The translations under genes and the position numbers were made by a program. DNA of 20,350 bases from CAZVGZ01 sp964627605 (GTDB lineage: Bacteria; Latescibacterota; MWCZ01; CAZVGZ01): the NCBI GenBank assembly GCA_964627605.1, contig CAZVGZ010000046.1:1-20350 (forward strand). The letters run 5' to 3'. The notes beneath the pieces were generated by a model that was not told where the DNA came from, did not search any database, and saw nothing but the letters and a program-made list of their open reading frames with translations. Positions 1 through 7,911 of this stretch are shown here, one piece after another. The first letter of the stretch is position 1, and each line of letters opens with the position of its first letter.

Positions 1-323
1 AAAATGAATCGAATTATAACACTAACTCCGGACCGGTTTCAGGGAGGCAGGTCAGTGAGATCAATCGGTGTGTTTTTTGACAGCTAGAAGACCTTCGATC
101 CCAGTGTGTGCACATGCCGCCGCGCTAGCCGACCCACAAAGGCACAACGCATCAACTGTCCATTTGGCAGACTCAAATCCAGTGTTGATGCCGCAAAATC
201 GTCAATTTGCAGCAGCGTTCTATGATGTGAGCCTTGCCAACGACCCGCGATGTCGCCAACTTAGCATACGCGCAACCCATCAGCAGTACAGCGACACCGA
301 CCAGCCGCGAAGGATTGTTCCGA
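1..323. other. Left-edge region with no supported gene
   Basis: No recognisable gene is seen here. Frame 1 is open from the left edge to a TAG at 85-87, so it could be the last codons of a gene lying outside the window. Within it a strong purine-rich Shine-Dalgarno-like sequence, AGGGAGG (41-47), sits 7 bases ahead of a GTG at 55, but the reading frame from that GTG has only 10 codons. The fucosidase frame is open upstream of its likely ATG to a TTG at 234, but the extra 30 residues (low complexity, rich in Ala, Thr and Ser) look unlike the family and are not a signal peptide. Confidence 0.4.
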
Positions 324-1610
324 ATGACCTACGAGCCCAACTGGGAATCGATCGACTCCAGACCTGTTCCACAATGGTTTGGGGATGCCAAATTCGGCAT
401 TTTCATGCACTGGGGCCTCTACTCTGTACCAGCTTTCGCCCCTAAAGGCAAATATGCCGAGTGGTATTGGGAGAACCTCGTCAAGAAAGAGGAATACTGG
501 GATTTCCACGTACGGACCTATGGTGAGGATTTCGCCTATCAGGACTTCGTGAAAGACTTTACCGTTGAAGCGTTTGACGCTGACGAGTGGGCGCAGCTTT
601 TCGCCGATGCAGGCGCGCGCTATTTCACCATAACGTCAAAACACCACGACGGCTTCTGCCTTTGGCCCAGCGCCTACAGTTGGAACTGGAACAGCGTGGA
701 TGTCGGCCCCCACCGAGACCTGTTAGGCGAGCTGACCACCGCGGTCCGCAAACATGACGCTGTCAAAATGGGATTCTACTACTCACTGTACGAGTGGTAC
801 CATCCGTTCTATCTAAGAGATGTACACGAATACGTCGACAAGCATATGATCCCTCAGATGAAAGAGATGATAGAGCGCTATGAGCCGTCAATACTATTTA
901 CCGACGGTGAGTGGGACTATCCCAGCGATGTGTGGAGGTCAACTGAGGTTCTGACGTGGATGTTCAACGAAGGGCCCAGGCGAGATGAGCTGGTGGTCAA
1001 TGACCGTTGGGGGAAGGAGACACGAAGTGTCCACGGTGGGTACTTCACCACGGAATACGGCGAAGTCGGTTTCGGATCAGCACTAACCGAAGGGCGGGTG
1101 TGGGAGGAGTGTCGCGGCATCGGTGCTTCGTTCGGTTTCAACCGCACAGAGGTAGTGTCCGACTACATGTCCTCCCAGGAGTGCATCCATCTGCTGATCA
1201 ACACGGTGAGCAAAGGTGGCAATCTTCTGCTCAACATCGGGCCCACCGCTGACGGCCGCATCCCGGTCATTCAACAGGAACGCCTGCTTGACATGGGTGC
1301 GTGGCTGAAGGTCAACAGCGAAGCGATCTACAGCACTCGCCCCTGGAAAAACAGGTCGACCAACGAAAACATCAATTACACATCTACCCCCGATGCACTC
1401 TACGCCATCTGCCTGAAATGGCAAGGGAATGAAATCGCCATCGATTCCGTCACCCCTGGCGCATCGACTACAGTGACGCTACTGGGGCACGATGCACCTT
1501 TAACGCATAAAGAGGAGAGCGGTTCACTACGCGTGGCGCTTCCAAACCTGTTGGTAGACGATATGCCGTGTCAGCACGCCTATGTGATTAAAATTACTGA
1601 CGTTACCTAG
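324..1610 (+). CDS. Alpha-L-fucosidase, glycoside hydrolase family 29
   Basis: This enzyme hydrolyses terminal alpha-L-fucose from glycans by a retaining mechanism. The 428-residue protein has the GH29 landmarks in order: an N-terminal FGIFMHWGLYSVPAF segment, SKHHDGFCLWPS around residues 105-115, the nucleophile motif ILFTDGEWD with Asp at about residue 194, and KGGNLLLNIGPTADGRIP before a short C-terminal beta domain. I chose ATG 324 because AAGGA lies 9 bases upstream and the protein then begins MTYEPNWESIDSRPVPQWF, as in family members; a TTG at 234 would add 30 unconvincing residues. No signal peptide is visible, so it probably acts in the cytoplasm on imported fucosylated oligosaccharides (inference). 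It is followed directly by a strong terminator and so is likely monocistronic. The family call is firm; the natural substrate is not known. Confidence 0.93.
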   Translation: MTYEPNWESIDSRPVPQWFGDAKFGIFMHWGLYSVPAFAPKGKYAEWYWENLVKKEEYWDFHVRTYGEDFAYQDFVKDFTVEAFDADEWAQLFADAGARYFTITSKHHDGFCLWPSAYSWNWNSVDVGPHRDLLGELTTAVRKHDAVKMGFYYSLYEWYHPFYLRDVHEYVDKHMIPQMKEMIERYEPSILFTDGEWDYPSDVWRSTEVLTWMFNEGPRRDELVVNDRWGKETRSVHGGYFTTEYGEVGFGSALTEGRVWEECRGIGASFGFNRTEVVSDYMSSQECIHLLINTVSKGGNLLLNIGPTADGRIPVIQQERLLDMGAWLKVNSEAIYSTRPWKNRSTNENINYTSTPDALYAICLKWQGNEIAIDSVTPGASTTVTLLGHDAPLTHKEESGSLRVALPNLLVDDMPCQHAYVIKITDVT

Positions 1611-1644
1611 ATTATCAAAGTTATTCACCCGAATGCTTTCAAAG

Positions 1645-1685
1645 AAAAAACCCGCTGTGCTGGCCAGACGCACGGCGGGTTTTTT
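1645..1685. terminator. Strong intrinsic terminator after the fucosidase gene
   Basis: A 16-base-pair stem pairs AAAAAACCCGCTGTGC (1645-1660) with GCACGGCGGGTTTTTT (1670-1685), with one G-T wobble and a 9-base loop. The A-tract and T-tract form the stem base, so it can work as a Rho-independent terminator in both directions. It lies 35 bases after the fucosidase stop codon and ends that transcript. Confidence 0.9.
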
Positions 1686-2102
1686 CGTCACAGTGGGTGT
1701 TACCAACGACAACGGCCTTTGGCGTGATCGGAACCGCGGCATTTTACGTCCAACTTTCTTGGTAACTCGCTAACAGCCATGAATCTGTCGGCGCAAAACC
1801 CTTCCTATTCGATTCAATACTCAACACTCCCGAGTCAAGATGAAGCCTATGGCAGTCGGCGGAGATCAAGCTAACTGTATTAGATATCCAGGCAAAGTGA
1901 CATGCGTTGGAATCGTGCGTATATTATTGGAATTACTGATGTTATCGAGCGCGATTCAAATCGACGCCAAAAAAAACTTCTGTAAAAATACGCCACATCA
2001 TCATCAAAACCGCGAGCTTTTCCGTCTATAGGTTGTGAAGCAGATCACATGAGCCAAAAAAGCGGCCCAAAACTCAAGAATAGGAGCGGGAGGAACGAGA
2101 CG
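1686..2102. other. Long intergenic region, no gene supported
   Basis: About 420 bases between the fucosidase terminator and the gutted secreted-protein locus. It contains A-rich patches (for example around 1968-1990) but no reading frame that resembles a protein. A 63-codon open frame starting at 1840 has a composition that does not look coding. The last bases (GGAGCGGGAGGAACG, 2084-2098) carry the ribosome binding site for the ATG at 2103. I see no convincing -35/-10 pair. Confidence 0.4.
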
Positions 2103-2436
2103 ATGCGAAAATGGGTTGTTGCGGCGGCGATTCTGGTCGCCGGAAACGTCGGCGCGGTCTGAGACTTGCATCCTGGGCAACTCACCCAACCCGTTCAATC
2201 CGACTACCGAAATCAGCTTCCGACTGGCTGCGACCGGAAAAACCCGCATCGACGTCTTCTCGCTAACCGGCCAGCGGGTCCGTAAACTAGTCGCTCGGAA
2301 AATGAGAGTCGGTCGCCACACCACATCTTGGAATGGTCTCGATTCCAACGGACGCCACGTTGCCAGCGGTGTCTACTTCGTTCGTATGACCACCATGGAA
2401 TCTATCCAGACGCATCGTGTGCTCTTGATGCGGTAG
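2103..2436 (+). pseudogene. Gutted secreted protein: signal peptide and sorting domain in different frames
   Basis: A good ribosome binding site (GGGAGGAACG) precedes ATG 2103, which opens a textbook export signal, MRKWVVAAAILVAGNVGA, then hits TGA at 2160-2162. In the +1 frame the DNA continues without a gap into a complete 84-residue C-terminal sorting domain: SPNPFNPTT at 2182, WNGLDSNGRHVASGVYFVR, and stop TAG at 2434-2436. This domain type (FlgD Ig-like, used as a type IX secretion tail in FCB bacteria) normally ends proteins of hundreds of residues. The simplest reading is that the whole passenger region was lost by an out-of-frame deletion near 2155-2180. The open frame from 2116 that includes the tail begins LRRRFWSPETSAR, with no signal, so it is unlikely to be a gene on its own. 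The identity of the lost passenger cannot be told. Confidence 0.75.
2181..2436 (+). repeat. Copy 1 of a duplicated sorting-domain sequence
   Basis: This 256-base stretch aligns without gaps to 5197-5452. Both begin CTCACCCAACCC and both end at a stop codon. By hand count about 46 of 84 encoded residues are identical. The DNA match is strongest near the end, where both share GTCTACTTCGTTCGT. These are diverged paralogous domains rather than a recent duplication. Confidence 0.75.
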
Positions 2437-2749
2437 TCAAATCAAGCCATTGACCAATCGTTGTGGAGCGTCCATATTGAGATCGTCGAGGTTCTGGCAG
2501 AGTGGATGTCGTGGTGACTGGTGTAAGTCGGTCCATGTGCGCCACCGACGCCGTAGTCTCCACATCGGCACCCCAGCCACATGGGTAGCAACTTAGATCA
2601 AGGCCCACAACAGACGACGAACTGAGAAGAACCGGGACGCCACTGCCGCCTCTATTCCCCAAATCGCCCGACTGCTAACGTTTTTCCCTGTGCACGATCT
2701 TTATGTTAAGGTCGTTTGCCTGCGGTGGACACGCCCAACCAAGAGAGAA
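2437..2749. other. Intergenic region without a supported gene
   Basis: About 310 bases between the two sorting-domain loci. A reverse-strand open frame of 86 codons (2402-2662) exists but overlaps the sorting domain and has no recognisable motif or ribosome binding site. A GTG at 2690 opens the downstream frame early, but the added 20 residues precede a clear signal peptide, so I treat 2690-2749 as leader. Confidence 0.4.
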
Positions 2750-5452
2750 ATGATACTACGGACCATATTTGTGATCATCGCAGTTATCGGCGCACGACCG
2801 ACGTTTGGAATATCGATCCAGGACCTCAATGCGCGGGGCGTTGATCTCTCCTACGAAGAGAAGTCGGCGGCGATGGTCGACATAATGCAGACCCACAACA
2901 TGTACCTCGGCCAGTCTGTGGAGATAGCATTCAGTCAGCCCGATATGAGCGACGCCATACCACGGGGCATAGGCGACTCGAATATCTATACGGGGTGCTA
3001 CCTGGGCGCAGAATGTTTCCGCTATGCTGTCACCGGTGCGGCTGACGCCAAAGCCAACGCCCAACGGTCCATGCAGGCGCTGTTGACGTTGGAGCGCGTG
3101 ACGCCTATCAAGGGGTTGTTGTGCCGTGGTGTGATGAATACACCTAAGTCAGGCGGTCAGTGGCACCATTCCACAACGATAGATTCGCTTTGGTGGAACG
3201 GCGATGTAAGCACCGATCAACTTGATGGATGGTACTTCGGCTTGGCGCTCTACTACGATCTGGTAGCGGACGAACAAGAGAAAGCGCTTATCGCGGGCGT
3301 GGTGGACACGGTGACTCAATACATAATCGACAACGGCTACCGCGTCATCGATGTTGATGGTGAGCAGACCACATGGGCCGTGTGGGACCCCACTCAGATT
3401 GCAGGGGCACCCTACGGCTCCAAATGGTGGTTTGAGTATGGTTTGAACCCCATGGATATCCTCTCGCATCTGCTGACTGGCATCCATATGACTGGGAAGC
3501 AGTCGTTCAAGGACGGGTACGAGTACCTGATAACAACCTGGAAGTACGACCGTCTGGCCGTCGATCAGAAAATATCAGGTATCAGCTACGTCAATCACAA
3601 CGACGATCTGCTGGCTTACCTTGCCTACTACCACCTCATGACCTACGGTCGGATGTACGAGACCAATCAGATCCGATTGGATCGATACGAACAGAGTATG
3701 CGTCGGACGTGGCGAGACGTGCGGGATGAGCGCAATACCTTCTTCAACGTGATGCACACTGTCTTCTTGGATGAGTTCAACCATCTTGACGACGCTTGGC
3801 GATCTCTGGACGAAATGCCAACAGACCGTGTACGCAATAGCGTTGTCAACTCAGATCGCACAGACGTCCCGCTGGCGTGGGAATACGGCAATTTTGAGCT
3901 TCGAGCGCTGGTGCCCCTGCCCATCTACGAGCGTCCGGTGCCCCGCATGGAGTGGCTGGACGACCCCGATCGTCTCGACGGAAGCAAGGGCGGCGGCCGC
4001 GCCTCCGAGCCTTCCGATTTCTTGATGGCATACTGGATGGCGAGGTACCACCAACTGATTCCAGATGATCTTCTCACCGGCGTCCATATCCGCGATCTGG
4101 TCCCTTCAGGTTCTGCAACATATCACGACGGGCACTTGTACCTACCTCCAGGGGTCCAGAGGTTCACAGTGCGTCTCGCCAATATCCATCTGCCCGTGGG
4201 GACGATCGATCTAACACTGTCTTCAACTATTGAAGGCGTCACAGTGGTGGGCGGTGTAGCTCAAGTGGCGTCGTTGGGACAGCTAGACACTGTCACTGTT
4301 CTCGATGGCTTCGAGGTAGAAGTCGCAGTGTCAGACACAGTTCTCGAAGGACAGCTTATGATAACTATGTCTTCAGCTGGGCACAACCGCACATATGAAC
4401 TCGATGTTTACGCAGGGATACCGCATGTACTCATAGTAGACGACGACCGAGTTTCGTTCAGTCGTATCGATTCTTACCGTGAGCGCGCCTATGCCTTGCT
4501 GCTATCCCAAACGTCGGTCGTCTGGGATCTCTGGTCGGTGGAGGAGAGCGGTCCGCCGCCGATCGACGTGTTGAAACGGTTTCCTGTTGTGTTATGGGAA
4601 ACTGGCTCAGCGGTGATTCCTCTCGACGAGCAGGAGCAGCGCCTTTTATCCGACTACCTGGACCAGGGAGGGCGACTGCTGCTCACCAGCCGCAACGCCG
4701 CGTCCGCTTTGGACGTTCTCGGTGGGGAGACCGGGGCCAGTTTTCTTAGGGATCGCCTCCATTCCGAATACCTGGAACCGAATCTGTGGCCAAATGCCAG
4801 TGTGCCTATTCCCATGCACCGAGCGATCTACGGACCGATGCTCGATCTACCGCTCCAACTACATGCGGTAGACGTTCGCGCCGGTGTTGAACTGCCCTAT
4901 CCAGCCGATCTATTCGACTACGGACGCCAGGTCAGTGTTGATGCCATTCGCCCGGTGAACGGAGGTATTCCTCTCTACTATCCGATCAACTCCGATACGC
5001 TGGTGTCGGCGGTGGCGTGGGCTGATGGACACTCCGCCGTTGTGTTCTGCTCATTCAGCATTGAAGGTCTATACAACGTCGGCAGCCAGCGGCAGTTACT
5101 CACCTCCATGATCAGCTGGTTGGCAAGCGACAATCCCATCACGACAGTAGGCGCAGATCCCCAACCTGATCGCCCGACATCTCGAATTGTCCGAATCTCA
5201 CCCAACCCATTCAATTCCACCACTACGATCCGGTACAGCCTCGCCGCCCGGCAGCACGTCCAGCTCGCCGTCTACAACACATTCGGTCAGAAGGTCCGGG
5301 TTCTGGATGATCGGGTGAAGGCCGCAGGATTCCACACTTCGGTCTGGAACGGTCGCGACTTCAGCGGACGCAATGTCGCCAGCGGAGTCTACTTCGTTCG
5401 TCTGACCACTCAGCAAACTGTCCAAACGCATCGAATGCTCCTAATACGTTGA
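2750..5452 (+). CDS. Secreted multidomain protein: six-hairpin-like alpha domain plus C-terminal sorting domain
   Basis: A 900-residue exported protein. Residues 1-20 (MILRTIFVIIAVIGARPTFG) form a signal peptide, which decides for ATG 2750 over GTG 2690. Residues 21-440 are helix-rich and aromatic-rich, with WWNGDVSTDQLDGWYFGLALYYDL at about 145-168. This resembles uncharacterised (alpha/alpha)6 six-hairpin glycosidase-like proteins in which a GDxSxDxxDGxYFG motif precedes YYDLVAD. A beta-rich linker domain (about 449-555) follows. Next comes an alpha/beta domain (about 556-793) opening HVLIVDDDR and containing LDQGGRLLLTSRNA, similar to ThuA/glutamine-amidotransferase-like folds of secreted proteins. 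Residues 817-900 are a FlgD Ig-like/type IX sorting tail from SPNPFN to VASGVYFVR. It is likely cell-surface or extracellular and possibly acts on polysaccharide (inference); no catalytic residue can be assigned. A hairpin follows the stop codon at once. Confidence 0.8.
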   Translation: MILRTIFVIIAVIGARPTFGISIQDLNARGVDLSYEEKSAAMVDIMQTHNMYLGQSVEIAFSQPDMSDAIPRGIGDSNIYTGCYLGAECFRYAVTGAADAKANAQRSMQALLTLERVTPIKGLLCRGVMNTPKSGGQWHHSTTIDSLWWNGDVSTDQLDGWYFGLALYYDLVADEQEKALIAGVVDTVTQYIIDNGYRVIDVDGEQTTWAVWDPTQIAGAPYGSKWWFEYGLNPMDILSHLLTGIHMTGKQSFKDGYEYLITTWKYDRLAVDQKISGISYVNHNDDLLAYLAYYHLMTYGRMYETNQIRLDRYEQSMRRTWRDVRDERNTFFNVMHTVFLDEFNHLDDAWRSLDEMPTDRVRNSVVNSDRTDVPLAWEYGNFELRALVPLPIYERPVPRMEWLDDPDRLDGSKGGGRASEPSDFLMAYWMARYHQLIPDDLLTGVHIRDLVPSGSATYHDGHLYLPPGVQRFTVRLANIHLPVGTIDLTLSSTIEGVTVVGGVAQVASLGQLDTVTVLDGFEVEVAVSDTVLEGQLMITMSSAGHNRTYELDVYAGIPHVLIVDDDRVSFSRIDSYRERAYALLLSQTSVVWDLWSVEESGPPPIDVLKRFPVVLWETGSAVIPLDEQEQRLLSDYLDQGGRLLLTSRNAASALDVLGGETGASFLRDRLHSEYLEPNLWPNASVPIPMHRAIYGPMLDLPLQLHAVDVRAGVELPYPADLFDYGRQVSVDAIRPVNGGIPLYYPINSDTLVSAVAWADGHSAVVFCSFSIEGLYNVGSQRQLLTSMISWLASDNPITTVGADPQPDRPTSRIVRISPNPFNSTTTIRYSLAARQHVQLAVYNTFGQKVRVLDDRVKAAGFHTSVWNGRDFSGRNVASGVYFVRLTTQQTVQTHRMLLIR
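5197..5452 (+). repeat. Copy 2 of the duplicated sorting-domain sequence
   Basis: This is the 3' end of the 900-residue secreted protein gene, the same 256-base length as 2181-2436 and alignable without gaps. Conserved blocks are SPNPFN at the start, WNG in the middle and GR-VASGVYFVR plus QTHR near the end. It is intact and in frame here, which shows how the broken copy upstream should have been joined to its passenger. Confidence 0.75.
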
Positions 5453-5453
5453 C

Positions 5454-5497
5454 ACGACCCATGCGGGGTGCGATATTAGTTGGCCGCATCTGGTCGT
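5454..5497. terminator. Hairpin directly after the secreted-protein gene, candidate terminator
   Basis: ACGACC plus ATGCGG (5454-5466, with one unpaired C) pairs with CCGCAT plus GGTCGT (5484-5497, with two unpaired bases) around a 17-base loop. It begins one base after the stop codon. Only a short T-run (TTTT at 5502-5505) follows, so it is a weak intrinsic terminator or an mRNA 3'-end stabiliser. Confidence 0.4.
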
Positions 5498-5666
5498 AGG
5501 GGTTTTCGCGCCCCTTCCCTGATCGTTCGAGTATTTTGGCTTCCAGCGCGCCGATGGTAGGTGTGCTGGGATTCGTGTCTCCAACTCAGTAATAGCGCCG
5601 GATAATTCAGACAAACGACCGTGACTGGGTGGTAGATTCCAGCGCATACCGTAGGATTTGGCCCAC

Positions 5667-7214
5667 ATGGACATCCTAAATGAGCCTGACCAGCGGACGA
5701 CGTTGGGCATAAGGCGAATGACAGAGGGGGACTGGTTTCACAGTTTCCCTGAATACAAAGTCCATCGCGACGACGAGGCGTGCATCCGCTGCCTTGTGTG
5801 TGTTAGGCAGTGTCCCTACGATGCGACTTTCTACGACTCGAAGCGCCACAAAGTCACCAACATCCACGAAAACTGCGTCAACTGCCGCCGGTGCGACATC
5901 ATGTGTCCCACCGACGCCATCGAGATCCGTGAATGGGGCGGCGGTTTTCGCCCAAACGCCAACTGGCGCCACAAAACAATCTCAAATGTTTATAAGCAGG
6001 CCGACTCTGGTGCCGTGCCCATTACAGGCTTAGGCAATGACCGCGAATACGTATCCTACTTCGACAGAATGGTCCTGGACGCCTCTCAGGTTACCAACCC
6101 CTCCATCGATCCGCTCCGCGAACCGATGGAGTTGAGGACGTTCATCGGCGCAAAACCAGAAAAATATGTACCCGATGAACAGCTACCTCCTCAGCTTACA
6201 ATAGAGCTTCCGGTGATCTTCGCCCCTATGTCTTTCGGTGCCATCAGCCAGAACTTTCAAAAAGGTCTGGCTCGCGCATCAAAAGCTGTGGGCACCTATT
6301 TCAACACCGGCGAGGGCGGGTTGCACCCCGACCTTTTCGAATACGGGTCCAACGCGATGGTACAGGTGGCGTCCGGTCGATTTGGAGTGAGCGCTGATTA
6401 TCTGGCAAGGGGCGCAGCGGTTGAAATCAAGATCGGTCAAGGCGCCAAACCAGGCATCGGGGGGCATCTTCCCGGCGAGAAAGTAACATTCGAAGTCTCC
6501 CGGACCCGAATGATTCCTGAAGGGTCGGACGCTCTGTCACCAGCCCCACAGCACGATATCTACTCTATCGAAGATCTGCGGCTGCTGATCTACGCTCTCA
6601 AAGAGGCGACTGAGTACAAGAAACCTGTCAGCGTCAAAATAGCTGCTGTGCATAACGTCGCAGCTATCGCCAGCGGAATTGTCAGGGCTGGAGCGGATAT
6701 CGTTGTGCTGGACGGCTTCCGTGGTGGCACCGGAGCGGCACCGACTATCATCCGCGACCATGTGGGCATCCCAGTGGAAATAGCGCTGGCGCAGGTGGAT
6801 CAGAGGCTGCGCAGTGAAGGGATTCGACACATGGCCTCAGTCATCGCCGCAGGCAGCATCCGCAGCAGTGCCGACATCGTCAAAGCCGTGGCGCTAGGGG
6901 CCGACGCCTGCTACGTGGGAACATCGGCAATGTTGGCTGTTGGATGCACCGCGTGTCAGCAATGCCACAGGGGCAAGTGCGCATGGGGAATAACCACCAA
7001 CCGCCCGGAACTGGCACCGAGGCTACCAGCGGGTGTGGCCGCTGAACGGCTTGAGGGGCTGCTTCGTGGTTGGGAGCACGAGATAAAAGAGATGTTGGGG
7101 TTGATGGGACTCAACGCGCTGGAAAGTTTGCGTGGCAATCGCCTCAAACTGCGCGGTGTTGGAATGACTCAGACAGAGCTGGATGTGTTGGGAATTCGCC
7201 ACGCAGGGGTCTGA
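5667..7214 (+). CDS. gltB: Glutamate synthase core subunit, archaeal type (ferredoxin domain plus FMN domain)
   Basis: The catalytic core of a split glutamate synthase, which reductively aminates 2-oxoglutarate with glutamine-derived ammonia to give glutamate. The 515-residue protein starts with two [4Fe-4S] motifs, CIRCLVCVRQCP (about residues 39-49) and CVNCRRCDIMCP (about 70-80). The FMN-binding TIM-barrel follows (about 180-425), with PVIFAPMSFGAIS, FNTGEGGLHPD, KIGQGAKPGIGGHLPG, SPAPQHDIYSIEDL and DGFRGGTGAAPT. The cysteine set of the 3Fe-4S site, GCTACQQCHRGKC, is at about 426-438. ATG 5667 has TAGGA 10 bases upstream; a TTG at 5658 would add three residues. It lacks the amidotransferase and GXGXG domains of bacterial GltB, which are encoded by separate genes downstream. 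First gene of the cluster, 154 bases ahead of the ferredoxin. Confidence 0.93.
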   Translation: MDILNEPDQRTTLGIRRMTEGDWFHSFPEYKVHRDDEACIRCLVCVRQCPYDATFYDSKRHKVTNIHENCVNCRRCDIMCPTDAIEIREWGGGFRPNANWRHKTISNVYKQADSGAVPITGLGNDREYVSYFDRMVLDASQVTNPSIDPLREPMELRTFIGAKPEKYVPDEQLPPQLTIELPVIFAPMSFGAISQNFQKGLARASKAVGTYFNTGEGGLHPDLFEYGSNAMVQVASGRFGVSADYLARGAAVEIKIGQGAKPGIGGHLPGEKVTFEVSRTRMIPEGSDALSPAPQHDIYSIEDLRLLIYALKEATEYKKPVSVKIAAVHNVAAIASGIVRAGADIVVLDGFRGGTGAAPTIIRDHVGIPVEIALAQVDQRLRSEGIRHMASVIAAGSIRSSADIVKAVALGADACYVGTSAMLAVGCTACQQCHRGKCAWGITTNRPELAPRLPAGVAAERLEGLLRGWEHEIKEMLGLMGLNALESLRGNRLKLRGVGMTQTELDVLGIRHAGV

Positions 7215-7368
7215 TTCTCCGGCGAAAGCGGTTGAACGTAAAGACGGTGTCGTGTAGAAGGGTCTGGACTGCTCAAGCGCGGTCTCTATGGCGGCGCAAC
7301 AGAACGTTTGTCGGAGTCTGAACGGTGTTCGGGGCATCAAATGCCGCCGAGTAGACTAAAGGAAGAGC

Positions 7369-7911
7369 ATGAAAAAGGTCTATCCAATAGAGTCCAGGTG
7401 CATAAACTGCCACCTGTGTGAGGTGGCGTGTATTATAGAGCACTCAGAATCCAAGACGGCCATGGGTGCCTACCATGTTGAAGGGCTCAGATTCAATCTG
7501 TTAGACGGTGGTGACATCACCGATCCGGCAGTGGCGCTGGTCGAGGGGCTGCCCAGACCACTCAACCGCACACTGGTCGAACAGACCACTGACGGTTCGG
7601 TCTCCATTAGCACAAACTGCCGCCACTGCGAAGCACCAGACTGCGTATTCGCCTGCAAGAACGGCTCGCTCTATGTCGATGATGAAGGGCGTGTGCGGCT
7701 CCAGGAAGACAAATGTGTCGGATGCTGGATGTGCGTCATGGCTTGCCGCTACGGCGCAATCGGTCGCAACGCCACGACACAAAATGTTCCAGGCGTCAAG
7801 CACAACGGCATAAACCATCATTGCGACCTCTGCCCTGAGCGCGATCAACCGGCGTGCGTCTGGGTTTGCCCCACCAAAGCGTTGGTATTTGAGGAGCGCG
7901 GTCGGGCATGA
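7369..7911 (+). CDS. Four-cluster ferredoxin-type electron transfer subunit
   Basis: A 180-residue polyferredoxin of the HycB/CooF/DmsB type with sixteen cysteines arranged for four [4Fe-4S] clusters: CINCHLCEVAC (about residues 11-21), CRHCEAPDCVFAC, CVGCWMCVMAC, and CDLCPERDQPACVWVC near the end. Start ATG 7369 has AAAGGAAGAG just upstream. Its stop overlaps the next start (ATGA), so it is translationally coupled to the FAD oxidoreductase. In this setting it most likely carries electrons from that flavoprotein to the Fe-S/FMN glutamate synthase core (inference from gene order). The family also serves formate, CO and molybdenum enzymes, but no such gene is nearby. Confidence 0.9.
   Translation: MKKVYPIESRCINCHLCEVACIIEHSESKTAMGAYHVEGLRFNLLDGGDITDPAVALVEGLPRPLNRTLVEQTTDGSVSISTNCRHCEAPDCVFACKNGSLYVDDEGRVRLQEDKCVGCWMCVMACRYGAIGRNATTQNVPGVKHNGINHHCDLCPERDQPACVWVCPTKALVFEERGRA

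Noticed and set aside
68..445. 125-codon open frame overlapping the fucosidase start
   Set aside because: It overlaps a well-supported GH29 gene in another frame and has no recognisable motif.
1840..2031. 63-codon open frame between the terminator and the gutted locus
   Set aside because: No motif, no ribosome binding site, and a composition unlike a protein.
2402..2662. Reverse-strand 86-codon frame
   Set aside because: It overlaps the sorting-domain coding sequence and has no family resemblance or start signal.
5453..5666. Riboswitch or glutamine-sensing RNA ahead of the glutamate synthase operon
   Set aside because: I looked for the glnA-type motif and saw no match; only a simple hairpin near the previous stop is visible.
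7331..7353. GGCAT/ATGCC hairpin before the polyferredoxin gene as a riboswitch or attenuator
   Set aside because: Short stem with a bulge and no match to a known regulatory RNA.
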